A DNA stretch of 64,000 nucleotides, taken from Rhodothermus marinus. GTDB taxonomy: Bacteria; Bacteroidota; Rhodothermia; Rhodothermales; Rhodothermaceae. Below are positions 35,646 to 46,000 of this stretch, piece after piece. Within the stretch, counting starts at the first letter, position 1. Each line of letters opens with the position of its first letter. Below the pieces are notes generated by a model. The model saw nothing but the letters and a program-made list of their open reading frames with translations. It was not told the origin of the DNA and made no database searches. The position numbers were made by a program, and so were the translations under genes. The stretch is taken from NCBI RefSeq assembly GCF_009936275.1, contig NZ_AP019797.1, forward strand, positions 2,029,890 to 2,093,889. The letters run 5' to 3'.

Positions 35646-35998
35646 AAAAGCTCACTTTTGAACTGTAAATGAAGCACGACCAGCGCGCCTGTAGTCAGGC
35701 ACGGAGCGAAGCGAAGTGCCGTCTCGGGTGACGCCACGTCGGCTGACGCCTTCGTGGCGTACTACAAACCCGTGCTGCTGACCCGCAGCGCAAAGCACTG
35801 GCTTATATGAGATCGCTGATTTACTGGTGCATGAGGGTATCACACCCCGTGTGGCGAACGTGATCCGGCGGGTATGATCGGGCGGACACAGGGGTCCGCC
35901 CCTACGTGGTAGAAACGTTGTCGTTTGTCCGGTAGGGGCGCACCGTAGCGTGCGCCCGTGCTTTTTCACATGCACAATGATTTCCCGGAATTCTCGTG
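35646..35998. repeat. Palindrome-rich intergenic region (REP-like)
   Basis: No gene is supported in this 350-base gap. It holds several GC-rich hairpins: GGGCGGAC/GTCCGCCC at 35880-35901, GGGCGCAC/GTGCGCCC at 35936-35957, and a GGCAC...GTGCC pair near 35698-35721. The second hairpin shares GGGCGCACCGT with the terminator region at 23647, and CGCCCCTACGTG near 35897 recurs at 3573-3590. They look like dispersed repetitive palindromes. Confidence 0.6.
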
Positions 35999-36036
35999 TA
36001 AAAAACAGGGCTCCCGGTTTTCCGCCGGGAGCCCTG
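35999..36036 (-). terminator. Strong intrinsic terminator of the chemoreceptor gene
   Basis: CAGGGCTCCCGG (36006-36017) and CCGGGAGCCCTG (36025-36036) form a 12-bp stem; on the minus strand a run of T follows. It lies 15 bases beyond the gene's stop. Confidence 0.92.
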
Positions 36037-36050
36037 CCAGGAGGTGCGGC

Positions 36051-37979
36051 TCAGGCTACGGAAACGGCTTCATCGGGGCTACGCACCGCTTCACGCTGCG
36101 CCAGTCGGAATCGCCGCACCATCTCGTTCAATTCGTCGGTGAGCCGGCTGAGGTTTTCGGCCGCGCGGGCGATCTGCTCGACACCCCGAGCCGACTCGTG
36201 CGACAGGTTGGAGATCATCTCGACACTGCGGCTGATCTGATCGCTCGTCGTGGACTGTTCTTCGCTGGCCGCGGCAATCTGCGTCACCCGGTCCAGCACA
36301 CGCTGCGCCCCCTCGACGATCTGCGTGAGGGCGGCCCCGGTCTGGTCGGCCAGGGCAATCCCTTCTTCCACCTCCTGGCTACCGCGCTGGATGGCTTTGA
36401 CCGCCTCTCGGGTCTCGCTCCGAATGCCCTCGATCATTTCGGCAATTTCTTTCGTGGCCTGGGCCGTACGCTCGGCCAGTTTGCGCACCTCGTCGGCCAC
36501 CACGGCAAAGCCGCGGCCATGCTCGCCAGCCCGGGCCGCCTCGATGGCGGCGTTGAGCGCCAGCAGGTTCGTCTGCTCGGCGATTTCGTTGATGACCTGC
36601 ACGATCTCGCCGATCCGCTCGCTGGAGGCACCGAGCCGCTCGACGGTTCGGGCCGACTCCCCCACCACCTGTGCGATCTGGCGGATCTTCGCGACCGTCT
36701 CCTGCACGACCCGGGCGCCCTCGCGGGCCCGATCGCCGTTGGCACGGGCCACGTCGGCCGTCTCGCTGGCGCTGCGGGCGTTTTCAACGATGGTGCGCAC
36801 CATCTCTTCGACGGCCGCTGCCACTTCGTTGGCCTGCGCGGCCTGCTGCTGCGCCGAGGCCGCCAGCTCCTCGCTGGAGGCGCTGATCTGGGCGGCCGAA
36901 CTGGACGTTGCGGCAATCGCTTCGGTCACGCGCACCAACATCTGGCGAATGTTGGCGACGGCGCGGTTGAAGCCTTCGTAGAGGCGTCCGATCTCGTCGT
37001 TCTTCCGGACTTCCAAGTGCACGGTCAGGTCGCCCTCGGCGAAGCGCTCCATCTGGGTCAGCATGTGCTCAACGCTCTCGGCCAGGTAGCGCTGCTGCGC
37101 TTCTATCTCAGCCACGGCCTCCCGCACTTTCTGTTCGACGCTCGCCTTCTCCTCCTGCAGCGCATCGAGCGCCTCGCGCATGGACGCCACCATCTGGTTG
37201 AACGCGCGGGCCAGCTTGCCCACTTCGTCTTCGGCGCGAACAGGCACCGTCGTCTCCAGATCGCCTTCCGTGATGCGGTGCGCGGCTGCCTCCAGCTCCT
37301 GAACGGGCCCGACCACCGATCGGCGGATCACCTGGAAGGCCAGTCCGATTCCCAGCGCCACGGCCAGCAGCGCCACCAGCACTTCGATAAACACCATACG
37401 CTCCCGCCGCTCCATACGGGCCAGCCGCTCCGCGTTCAACGCCTGCTCCGCCTCCAGAAAAGCCTGCTGGATCGAAGCGATGCGGTTCTGGAGTGCTTCC
37501 TGACTTTCCTGCTGCGCCACGACCTCGGCGGCCAGCTGACTCATCCGGAGACGGCCGGTTTCCACCTCCGGACGACGCGCCAGCAGTTCGTCCATCTCCT
37601 GCTTCCACGTCTGCATGGCCGCCGCCAGCTGCTTCAGCCGCGTTACCTGCTCCGGGTTGTCCGAAACGGTCTGCTGCAGCGCGTCCACTGCCTGTTCAAA
37701 ATGTCGCCACTGGTTGGCATAAGCATCGCGAAATCGTTCCGCGCCACTCAGCAGATACGCCAGCGCAAAGTCTTCCATCTCGGAGCGATCCAGAGCCAGC
37801 GCTCGAGCCTGCTGCATCACCTCGTGAGAATGCAGTACCCAGTCCTGCGCGGCGCGCAATTCACGCAATCCCTGCCAGATCAGAACGGTTACCAGAACCA
37901 CAAGAACCTGGGGCACCAGCAAGGCCAGAATCACCTTGGTACGAATCGAGGCCTGTTTCAATCGGGTCAGTACGGACAT
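36051..37979 (-). CDS. Methyl-accepting chemotaxis protein
   Basis: A 642-residue chemoreceptor. Membrane helix 1 is at ~15-37 and helix 2 at ~195-215; between them is a ~150-residue helical sensor of the CHASE3/four-helix type. HAMP domains follow at ~220-270 and ~310-350 ([26 protein letters not shown]). The signalling hairpin tip is present as [20 protein letters not shown] and [21 protein letters not shown]. It transmits an unknown stimulus to CheA/CheW; no other chemotaxis gene is in the window. A strong terminator follows. Confidence 0.94.
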   Translation of the reverse strand: MSVLTRLKQASIRTKVILALLVPQVLVVLVTVLIWQGLRELRAAQDWVLHSHEVMQQARALALDRSEMEDFALAYLLSGAERFRDAYANQWRHFEQAVDALQQTVSDNPEQVTRLKQLAAAMQTWKQEMDELLARRPEVETGRLRMSQLAAEVVAQQESQEALQNRIASIQQAFLEAEQALNAERLARMERRERMVFIEVLVALLAVALGIGLAFQVIRRSVVGPVQELEAAAHRITEGDLETTVPVRAEDEVGKLARAFNQMVASMREALDALQEEKASVEQKVREAVAEIEAQQRYLAESVEHMLTQMERFAEGDLTVHLEVRKNDEIGRLYEGFNRAVANIRQMLVRVTEAIAATSSSAAQISASSEELAASAQQQAAQANEVAAAVEEMVRTIVENARSASETADVARANGDRAREGARVVQETVAKIRQIAQVVGESARTVERLGASSERIGEIVQVINEIAEQTNLLALNAAIEAARAGEHGRGFAVVADEVRKLAERTAQATKEIAEMIEGIRSETREAVKAIQRGSQEVEEGIALADQTGAALTQIVEGAQRVLDRVTQIAAASEEQSTTSDQISRSVEMISNLSHESARGVEQIARAAENLSRLTDELNEMVRRFRLAQREAVRSPDEAVSVA

Positions 37980-38122
37980 ATCGGTCTTCGGGCTATGGGG
38001 TTGGACGGTTTCAGGGTCCCGGTAAGAATCGACAAAATCGGCCTAATCTTTAGAGAAAAAGGGCGATCGACCCCTGTTGCCATTGTATTTTTCCACTTCT
38101 CAGCAGCGAGCCGGACGTTGCC

Positions 38123-39442
38123 ATGCTCTGGGACAAGGGTCAATCCGTTGCGGCCTGGGTGCAGCGTTTCACCGTGGGCGAAGACTATCGCTGGGACACG
38201 CTGCTCCTCCCCTACGACATCGAGGGGACCCGGGCCCATGCTGCCGGACTCCACCGGATCGGGATTCTTTCCGGCGAAGAATTTCAGGCCGTTTCGGAAG
38301 CGCTGGACGCGCTGCAGGCCGAAGTGGCGGCCGGTCGCGTGGTGGTGCGTCCGGAGGACGAAGACGCGCACACGGTGATCGAAACGTTCCTGACTGAGCG
38401 GCTGGGCGACACGGGCAAAAAGATCCACACGGGCCGCTCTCGCAACGACCAGGTGCTGGCCGCGCTCCGACTTTTTCTGAAGGACGGACTGCGCGAGGCG
38501 GGTCGCCAGGTGGCGCGGCTGGTCGAGCAACTCTGCGAACTGGGGGCCGCCTACAACGACGCGCTCATGCCGGGCTACACGCACCTGCAGCAGGCCATGC
38601 CCTCGACGGCCGGCCTCTGGGCGCTGGGCTACGCCGAGCTGCTCTTGAGCGACCTGGCCGCACTGCGGCACGCTTACGATCAGGTGGACATCTCGCCGCT
38701 GGGCAGTGCGGCCGGCTACGGCGTGCCGTTTCTGGAGCTGCCCCGCGAGGAGGTGGCACAGCGGCTGGGTTTTCGCACGCTGCAACTGCACGTGACGGCC
38801 GTGCAGCTCTCCCGCGGCAAGCTGGAGCTGCACGCCGCCCATGCGCTCGTGCAGGTGGGCGCCACGCTCAACCGCATGGCCTCGGACCTGGTGCTGTTCA
38901 ACAGCCAGGAATTCGGCTTCGTAGAGCTTCCTCCGGAATTCTGCACGGGGAGCAGCATCATGCCTCAGAAGCAGAATCCGGACGTGCCGGAGCTGGTGCG
39001 GGCAGGCTACCACCGGCTGCTGGCCGAAATGAACGTGCTGCTGACGCTCCCGGCCAACCTGCCCTCGGGCTACCATCGCGACCTGCAGCTCACCAAGGAA
39101 GCCGTCATTCGCTGCGTGCTGCACGCGCACGACCTGTTGACGGCCATGGTGCAGCTGCTGCCCGGGCTGCGCTTTCGACGTGACCGCATGCAGGCCGCCT
39201 GTACCCCCGCCCTGCTGGCCACAGCCGAAGCGCTACGCCGCGTGGCCGAAGGCGTCCCCTTCCGCGAAGCTTACCGCCAGGCGGCCGCTGCCCTCGACAG
39301 CCTCCCCCAACCCGATCCCGAAACCGTCCTGCGCGCCTATCGCGTGGACGGCTACCCGGGTCGGGGACGTCCGGACCGCCTGCTGGAGCAGCTCCGCGCC
39401 TTTCAGGACTGGCTGACCCCGACCGAATCTGCCGGCACGTAG
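38123..39442 (+). CDS. argH: Argininosuccinate lyase
   Basis: A 439-residue enzyme of arginine synthesis that splits argininosuccinate into arginine and fumarate. Family motifs are KIHTGRSRNDQV, MPGYTHLQQAMPS and the signature GSSIMPQKQNPD, whose serine loop is catalytic. It diverges from the chemoreceptor gene and ends with no gap against the convergent GYD-domain gene. Confidence 0.96.
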   Translation: MLWDKGQSVAAWVQRFTVGEDYRWDTLLLPYDIEGTRAHAAGLHRIGILSGEEFQAVSEALDALQAEVAAGRVVVRPEDEDAHTVIETFLTERLGDTGKKIHTGRSRNDQVLAALRLFLKDGLREAGRQVARLVEQLCELGAAYNDALMPGYTHLQQAMPSTAGLWALGYAELLLSDLAALRHAYDQVDISPLGSAAGYGVPFLELPREEVAQRLGFRTLQLHVTAVQLSRGKLELHAAHALVQVGATLNRMASDLVLFNSQEFGFVELPPEFCTGSSIMPQKQNPDVPELVRAGYHRLLAEMNVLLTLPANLPSGYHRDLQLTKEAVIRCVLHAHDLLTAMVQLLPGLRFRRDRMQAACTPALLATAEALRRVAEGVPFREAYRQAAAALDSLPQPDPETVLRAYRVDGYPGRGRPDRLLEQLRAFQDWLTPTESAGT

Positions 39443-39733
39443 CTATCCGAGCCGCTGCAGAAATTCCTTCCAGGGCGTGGCCACCATCGTCTCGGTCGTG
39501 GCCCGCGCCAGCGCGCGGATGATCATGGCCGCCCGCTCCACCTCGGCCTGATCGTTCGCTTCCACCACATCCACGATGTCGTAGCGGCCCAGCGTGACGT
39601 AGCTGTCCTTCCAGGTGACGCCCGGACAGCGCTTGCGGATCTCCTCCGAGACGCGATCGGCCAGCTGCCGGAATTCGGCCGGATCTTTGAAGGAGTCCGG
39701 TCCCAGCCGCGTGAAGATCAGATAGGTCGCCAT
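39443..39733 (-). CDS. GYD-domain protein
   Basis: A 96-residue protein of the GYD family (ferredoxin-like fold), marked by YLIFTRLGPDSFKD and LGRYDIVDVVEANDQ. Function unknown; members are small dimeric alpha/beta barrels. The start ATG 39733 was chosen because the frame upstream of it is not family-like. Its stop codon is directly adjacent to that of argH on the opposite strand. Confidence 0.85.
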   Translation of the reverse strand: MATYLIFTRLGPDSFKDPAEFRQLADRVSEEIRKRCPGVTWKDSYVTLGRYDIVDVVEANDQAEVERAAMIIRALARATTETMVATPWKEFLQRLG

Positions 39734-40053
39734 GGCGCCTCCTCCGGTCTGACAGGATGTTTCCGCTGCAACAGGCAACGCCGCGCACTTCAGACATTGC
39801 ACCGCGGCGACAATCCTATTCAGAAGGAATTGCCTCCCCGCTACCCGGTTCCCCGGGTATCCGGTTCGTTACAGCATGAACAACCCGCAGCGAAGGGACA
39901 CGGCTCTGTTGCTGCAAGCAGATTGGCACAAAACGCTTTCAGGTAAACGCGCACTCCAGGCACGCTCGCAGTCAGCCACGAAGCGGCATGCCGCCAGCAT
40001 AAGCTCCGCGACGGGCGCCTCTGTGGCCTACCCGCTGGTGCCCGTGCGACAGG
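39734..40053. other. Intergenic region without a supported gene
   Basis: About 320 bases between the GYD gene and the cellulase gene. A short hairpin-like CCCGGTTCCCCGGG lies near 39846-39859. The plus-strand ORF starting at 39876 runs into the antisense of cel12A and has no gene-like character. I see nothing else. Confidence 0.5.
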
Positions 40054-40839
40054 CTACTGCACCGTTACGGAAAAATCGGCGCTCCGCAGACCGGCACCGC
40101 CCTCCCAGAGTTCGAAACCCGTCTCCACCGCGTGCAGGTACCACTCCGGCCGGATGTAGCCGCGGGCGACCGCATCGTCGATAAAGGCCTTCAGGTCCAG
40201 TTCGGTCACCGAAGTGGTGGGCGTCGTGCGGCGATAGGCGATGTAGTTCCAGTCCCAGTCGGCATACCACACTTCCCAGGTGGCCCCGGCCAGTTCCACA
40301 GTGGCCACGCGGCTACCGCCAGGCATCACGCCGCCGTTCCAGTTCAACCAGATCATCAACTCGGCTCCGCCGCTGTAGCCGTTGCTGGAATTCGTGGAGG
40401 GGCTGAACCAGATGTCGTAGGCGGCATTCCAGCGACCCGTCGTGATCGGCGTGAGCGTCCAGCTCGTACGCACGTCGGACAGCTCCTGCACGCGCCGCGG
40501 CAATCCAGAATTGCCGGTACAGGCGCCCCAGTGGCACCCGAAGTAGATGGCCGGATAGGCGGCCACGTTGTTGCCGTTGTCGTGATCGGCCCGCGTGATC
40601 GTGAAGTTGCCCGTTTCCAGCCCGACCTCGATGCACTGCGCGGTCTCCGCACCCCACACGTTGTTGATCACCCGGTAGCGCCCACCGGCCACATCGCGCG
40701 CATCCCAGCGCCCGCACAGCTCGACGGTCGGTTCGGGCTCAGACTCCGGTTCCTTTCCGTTGTCGCCATCGGGAAAGAGCCAGTCGCATCCGGACAGCCA
40801 TAACAGGCTCAGGATCAGTACCGCGCGCATGACTTTCAT
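40054..40839 (-). CDS. cel12A: Endo-1,4-beta-glucanase, GH12 lipoprotein (Cel12A type)
   Basis: A 261-residue secreted cellulase that I recognise as the thermostable Rhodothermus marinus Cel12A type. The signal peptide ends in LSGC, giving a lipoprotein, followed by an acidic Glu/Pro linker (GKEPESEPEPT) and the beta-jelly-roll catalytic domain. The two catalytic glutamates are in GGAELMIWLNW (nucleophile) and HAVETGFELWEGG (acid/base). It cuts internal beta-1,4-glucan bonds outside the cell. An 8-bp inverted repeat lies just before the start codon. The esterase gene upstream on the same strand may be cotranscribed. Confidence 0.96.
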   Translation of the reverse strand: MKVMRAVLILSLLWLSGCDWLFPDGDNGKEPESEPEPTVELCGRWDARDVAGGRYRVINNVWGAETAQCIEVGLETGNFTITRADHDNGNNVAAYPAIYFGCHWGACTGNSGLPRRVQELSDVRTSWTLTPITTGRWNAAYDIWFSPSTNSSNGYSGGAELMIWLNWNGGVMPGGSRVATVELAGATWEVWYADWDWNYIAYRRTTPTTSVTELDLKAFIDDAVARGYIRPEWYLHAVETGFELWEGGAGLRSADFSVTVQ

Positions 40840-40847
40840 TTACTCCA

Positions 40848-40871
40848 TTGAAATGACAAAGGGCATTTCAA
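40848..40871 (-). promoter_or_regulatory. Inverted repeat upstream of cel12A
   Basis: TTGAAATG (40848-40855) and CATTTCAA (40864-40871) are perfect arms around an 8-base loop, ending 8 bases before the start codon. It could be an operator or a 5' UTR hairpin that affects initiation. Confidence 0.5.
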
Positions 40872-40914
40872 GGTACGAAGTGCCCCTGTCGAATGCAAAC
40901 CCCGATTGCGTCGC

Positions 40915-42948
40915 TCAGTCGCCCTCCGGCCAGTCGTCGGTGCGGAAGGGCGAAGCGGGCAGGCCGGCGCGGTTGAACAGCGTGGCGTGCGGTGTATTGG
41001 ACCAGCCGTAACGCACCGCCTGCGGATCGGGAACGCGCGGACTCCACACCACCAGCGTTTCGCCTTCGACCCGTACCCGCGCCGGATGGAAGACGCGGTC
41101 CGGTCCCGCGATCACGAACTCGCCGCCGTCGGCCGGACGCAACACCAGTCCGCCATCGGCATAGCGGAAATAGAGCCGCAGACGGGTACCCTCCCGCTCC
41201 ATACGTTCGTAGATGGGACCGGAATAGACCAGATCCTGAAAGCCATAGTCGTTGGCCAGTGCCCAGAGGGCCAGCCGCTCGCCTACTTCGCGCTTACGCG
41301 CCGGATGGATGTTGTGGTCGTCGCCCACGTCGGTCGTTACGACCATACCCGTGTGGGGCACGCGCAGCATGGTGCGTAACTGGGCTTCCCGAAGCCGCTG
41401 CGAGCGGGCGTTCGGCCCGTAATCGTAGGGCGCAATCTGGACAAAGTAGAAGGGAAAGTCGCCCAGCGCCCAGTGCGTGCGCCAGCACCGAATCAGCGTG
41501 GGGAAGAGTCGCTCGTACTGCGAGGCACGCCCGACGTTCGACTCGCCCTGATACCAGATGGCCCCCCGAATGCTGTAGGGAATGAGCGGGTGAATCATCC
41601 CGTTGAAGAGTGTGGTGGGCGTATTGGGTCCGAGCGAGACGGGCAGCTTCGGACGCCCGGTGTAGCTCAACGATCCCTCACCGAAGACGTACAGGCGACG
41701 TCCTACCAGTTCGGCCACCGGCCAGTAGTGCCACATGCCGGCCAGCGAAACAGCGGCTTGCGGTTCATTTTCGGGATAAAGCCGCAGTTGCTCGGGCTGG
41801 CCCCACAGGCCCCCACCGCCCTGCGTGTCGATCACGCGCACGGCGATCAGGTTGTCACGGCGGACCAGCGCGGCGGGCACGCGATAGCGCCGGGGCGTAT
41901 TCCAGTAGCCGAGCCGCTCGTAACCTCCGACCGGCTGCCCGTTGAAGTAGGTGCGGTCCATGTCGTCGATGGGCCCCAGTTCCAGCACCAGATCGCGGCC
42001 CAGCCAGGCCTCGGGAACCTGGACGCGCCGCTGGAACCAGACCACGCCGTCGAAGGCGCCCATTTCGGTGTTTTCCCAGCGGGTAGGTAGCGACATGGTG
42101 AGCGTATCGGGCAGCGGATTTTCGGCGTAGCGGCCATCGTTCAGGTCGAGTGTGGCCCAGAAGGTGGTGTCGTTGCCCGTGGGGACGGCGATCTGCTGCA
42201 GGCGGCTTCGCCAGGCTTCCAGTTCGTGCAGGACGGGCTCGGTGGCCTCCAGGCGGGCGACGATTTCCCGGAAGTCCTCGAGTTCGCGCAGGTGGTCTCG
42301 TCCGGTCCAGGCCTCGGCGGGCGTGCCGCCCCAGCTGCTGTGGATGATCCCGACAGGCACGCCCAGTGCCTCGTGCAACCTGCGGGCAAAGAAAAAAGCT
42401 ACGGCGCTGAAGGTCGCCACCGTCTGCGGCGAGGCCACCTGCCAGGTGCCGGCGAAGGTGTCCTGCGGCGTCAGCGCTACGGCGCGTTCGACCGTCAGCA
42501 GACGCAACTGTGGATAGTTGGCCGTGCGGACGGCCTCGGCGGCGCCGTAGACCGAGTCGCCCGGCGACCAGCCCGCCAGACGCGGCATCAGGGGCATCTC
42601 CATGTTCGACTGGCCGGAGGCCACCCAGACCTCGCCGATGAGCACGTCTTCGACGACGCGCCGTTCGCCGTTGCTTTCGACGGCGAGCGTGTAGGGTCCG
42701 CCAGCCTCCTGTGGGGGCAGCTCGACCAGCCAGCGTCCCTCCGTATCGACCTCGGTCTGCGCCGTCACCGTATCGAGACGCACCGTGACGGTGGCGCCCG
42801 GTGCCCCCCACCCCCAGATACGGATCGGCTGCTGACGTTGAAGCACGGCATGATCCGAAAAGATGGGCGCCAGACGCAGCGGACGAGTCTCGCGGGCACA
42901 TCCGACCAGCAACAGCCCGACAAGCAGCACAAGCAGATAGCTTTTCAT
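40915..42948 (-). CDS. Sialate O-acetylesterase-like lipoprotein (SASA family)
   Basis: A 677-residue secreted esterase. The signal peptide ends in the lipobox LLVGC. The SGNH-type catalytic site is split as in the SASA family: Ser in VASGQSNMEMP, the oxyanion motif in IWYQGESNVG, and Asp/His in DVGDDHNIHP. A jelly-roll insert near residues 290-390 (RVQVPEAWLGRDLVLELG) resembles a carbohydrate-binding domain. Such enzymes deacetylate hemicellulose or sialic acids; beside Cel12A a plant-polysaccharide substrate is more likely. I chose the start at 42948 because the codons further upstream precede the signal peptide. Confidence 0.9.
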   Translation of the reverse strand: MKSYLLVLLVGLLLVGCARETRPLRLAPIFSDHAVLQRQQPIRIWGWGAPGATVTVRLDTVTAQTEVDTEGRWLVELPPQEAGGPYTLAVESNGERRVVEDVLIGEVWVASGQSNMEMPLMPRLAGWSPGDSVYGAAEAVRTANYPQLRLLTVERAVALTPQDTFAGTWQVASPQTVATFSAVAFFFARRLHEALGVPVGIIHSSWGGTPAEAWTGRDHLRELEDFREIVARLEATEPVLHELEAWRSRLQQIAVPTGNDTTFWATLDLNDGRYAENPLPDTLTMSLPTRWENTEMGAFDGVVWFQRRVQVPEAWLGRDLVLELGPIDDMDRTYFNGQPVGGYERLGYWNTPRRYRVPAALVRRDNLIAVRVIDTQGGGGLWGQPEQLRLYPENEPQAAVSLAGMWHYWPVAELVGRRLYVFGEGSLSYTGRPKLPVSLGPNTPTTLFNGMIHPLIPYSIRGAIWYQGESNVGRASQYERLFPTLIRCWRTHWALGDFPFYFVQIAPYDYGPNARSQRLREAQLRTMLRVPHTGMVVTTDVGDDHNIHPARKREVGERLALWALANDYGFQDLVYSGPIYERMEREGTRLRLYFRYADGGLVLRPADGGEFVIAGPDRVFHPARVRVEGETLVVWSPRVPDPQAVRYGWSNTPHATLFNRAGLPASPFRTDDWPEGD

Positions 42949-42961
42949 AGATCGTAAATCG

Positions 42962-42971
42962 TAACCGGTTA
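42962..42971 (-). promoter_or_regulatory. Operator-like palindrome before the esterase gene
   Basis: TAACCGGTTA is a perfect 10-bp palindrome with a central CG, of the kind bound by LacI-family sugar repressors. It ends 13 bases before the start codon. Confidence 0.45.
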
Positions 42972-43060
42972 ACCTGAACAACCGCCCAAGATATGCAACG
43001 CCCCTCGAATGCACAAGACAGTTCGTTTCACCTCACCGAAAAGCCACGACGGAGGAAATG

Positions 43061-46000
43061 TGGAATATCCCAAAAAGGTGCGATTAAAACCGAGGTCTTC
43101 CTCGAGGAAGGCTGGCGCTTCTCGCTATTTCAATACCAAAAAGGTGCGATTAAAACAAATCGCCGGCCTTCCAGTAATCAGAAGAGGGCGTTTATTTCAA
43201 TACCAAAAAGGTGCGATTAAAACCGTTTGTCGAGGATGGGATAATTTTCGCCGAGAAATATTTCAATACCAAAAAGGTGCGATTAAAACCAAGCTCGACC
43301 GCACGGCCGCCTTTGTGCGTGAGCATTTCAATACCAAAAAGGTGCGATTAAAACGCGACGGACGGGAGTGGTCCCCGCCTCGTGGAGAATTTCAATACCA
43401 AAAAGGTGCGATTAAAACTTTCGGCTACGGCCGAAATGCGCTTCTCCACCTCATATTTCAATACCAAAAAGGTGCGATTAAAACATCTGTGGATCGTCGA
43501 CTCTGAAATATCTGTACCGGATTTCAATACCAAAAAGGTGCGATTAAAACCTTCGCACTTCTATCTCAAAGTCGCGCCTCAAATTCATTTCAATACCAAA
43601 AAGGTGCGATTAAAACATAAGTTGTTCGTCTATCCCAATAACGGAAGTAGAAATTTCAATACCAAAAAGGTGCGATTAAAACAGGTATTGCCGCACCGTC
43701 ATTCGCCGGCAAACTTTGATTTCAATACCAAAAAGGTGCGATTAAAACGCCTTGCGCCACCGGGGGCGGACCGGTCTCGTTCAATTTCAATACCAAAAAG
43801 GTGCGATTAAAACAGGCGCTGCCGCGCCAGTACTGGGCGACCGGTCGCGATTTCAATACCAAAAAGGTGCGATTAAAACTGTAAGCCGCCAGGGCGAAGT
43901 GCCGTGGCGGTTTGCCATTTCAATACCAAAAAGGTGCGATTAAAACCGGAGCATTACACCGTGTTCGCGTGGTATTCGCCCGATTTCAATACCAAAAAGG
44001 TGCGATTAAAACAAGAGTCGCCGCGCCCGCTCCAGGCCCGGGTCCTCCATTTCAATACCAAAAAGGTGCGATTAAAACCGCGCTTTGCGCCACGACCAGC
44101 CATACAGGCGCTGCAATTTCAATACCAAAAAGGTGCGATTAAAACCTGCAGGCCGTCCGGCGAGATCGGTATCCTTCCAGACATTTCAATACCAAAAAGG
44201 TGCGATTAAAACTCCTCGTCTGTGACGTCGCCGCCACGCTCTTCAAAGTATTTCAATACCAAAAAGGTGCGATTAAAACTCGCCGGTTCGATCTTGCCTT
44301 CCTTAATGGCCGCCATTTCAATACCAAAAAGGTGCGATTAAAACGCGCGGTCGGTAAAGCAGGACGGCTTCGATGCGCTATTTCAATACCAAAAAGGTGC
44401 GATTAAAACCAGATCAGCAGCCGGGCGCGCCGACCGGCCTTACGCATTTCAATACCAAAAAGGTGCGATTAAAACGAGCGCGTAGACACGCCGCGCTTCC
44501 GGCTTACAATCATTTCAATACCAAAAAGGTGCGATTAAAACTTGGAATCACTGTAATCATATCCCCAATCGCCCTTGTATTTCAATACCAAAAAGGTGCG
44601 ATTAAAACCCAAGACGCTCAAGCGCATGATTGACATGTACCTGCGATTTCAATACCAAAAAGGTGCGATTAAAACCTCGGCAAAGCCCGGCGCGCGGACG
44701 TCGGCAAGCGTATTTCAATACCAAAAAGGTGCGATTAAAACCTCGTAGCGCAAACGTCACACCATCGCCGCCCCACGAAGATTTCAATACCAAAAAGGTG
44801 CGATTAAAACCGACCGACGCGCTTGTCGAGCAGCTTCAGCGCCACCATTTCAATACCAAAAAGGTGCGATTAAAACCCGCCTCCCTCTCTTTCTCTTCGC
44901 GCGTCTTCACGCATTTCAATACCAAAAAGGTGCGATTAAAACTTCAGTTCGGACGACTCACGATCGCGTCCGGCATCGATTTCAATACCAAAAAGGTGCG
45001 ATTAAAACCGCTGGAGCGCTACAAGAAGACGCTGGCCGATCCGGGGATTTCAATACCAAAAAGGTGCGATTAAAACCCGCGCCCGCCGTGCTGTGGATCG
45101 ACGAGATTGAGAATTTCAATACCAAAAAGGTGCGATTAAAACACGACTGCTACGACTCGTTCACCACCCACGCCATAAATTTCAATACCAAAAAGGTGCG
45201 ATTAAAACAGGAACGATGAAGCCATGAAAGCACATCTCTGCAGGATTTCAATACCAAAAAGGTGCGATTAAAACACCGCATACTCCGTATCATAGCGTCC
45301 CTCAATAGCTTATTTCAATACCAAAAAGGTGCGATTAAAACGCGGCCGGGCGGCCCGGTGATCTGCTCCAGGCCCGTCATTTCAATACCAAAAAGGTGCG
45401 ATTAAAACTGCTTCGCTTTGCACTGGGCTACCTGCCCCGCATCGATTTCAATACCAAAAAGGTGCGATTAAAACAAGCTGAAGGGCTGGCGCTACCCGTG
45501 CGTCCTCCGAAATTTCAATACCAAAAAGGTGCGATTAAAACCCCGACGTAGTCCCCGTCGGAGTCCGCGTTGAGCACGATTTCAATACCAAAAAGGTGCG
45601 ATTAAAACTCGATTTCCTGCTCGATGACTTCCTGGCGCGTGCGGCCGATTTCAATACCAAAAAGGTGCGATTAAAACATAGACGATCTGAGCCGGGCGGG
45701 CCGGACGATCCCCATTTCAATACCAAAAAGGTGCGATTAAAACCGTCCACCGAACGCGTGGAGATCGCCCGGATTCACATCATTTCAATACCAAAAAGGT
45801 GCGATTAAAACTGCTGATAACGTAGCCTGGGAGCGGGCTTTTGACGCATTTCAATACCAAAAAGGTGCGATTAAAACCGTGTTCCTATCAGACCTACAGC
45901 GCATCCTGCAGAACCATTTCAATACCAAAAAGGTGCGATTAAAACCAGCTGAGATGGCAATGGTGACCAGGCCGCTCAGCGTGATTTCAATACCAAAAAG

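Noticed and set aside
35958-38378. 806-codon plus-strand ORF opposite the chemoreceptor
   Set aside because: Antisense shadow of a coiled-coil gene; His/Leu-rich composition typical of complementary frames.
39876-40184. Plus-strand ORF in the gap before cel12A
   Set aside because: Half of it is antisense to cel12A and the rest shows no coding character.
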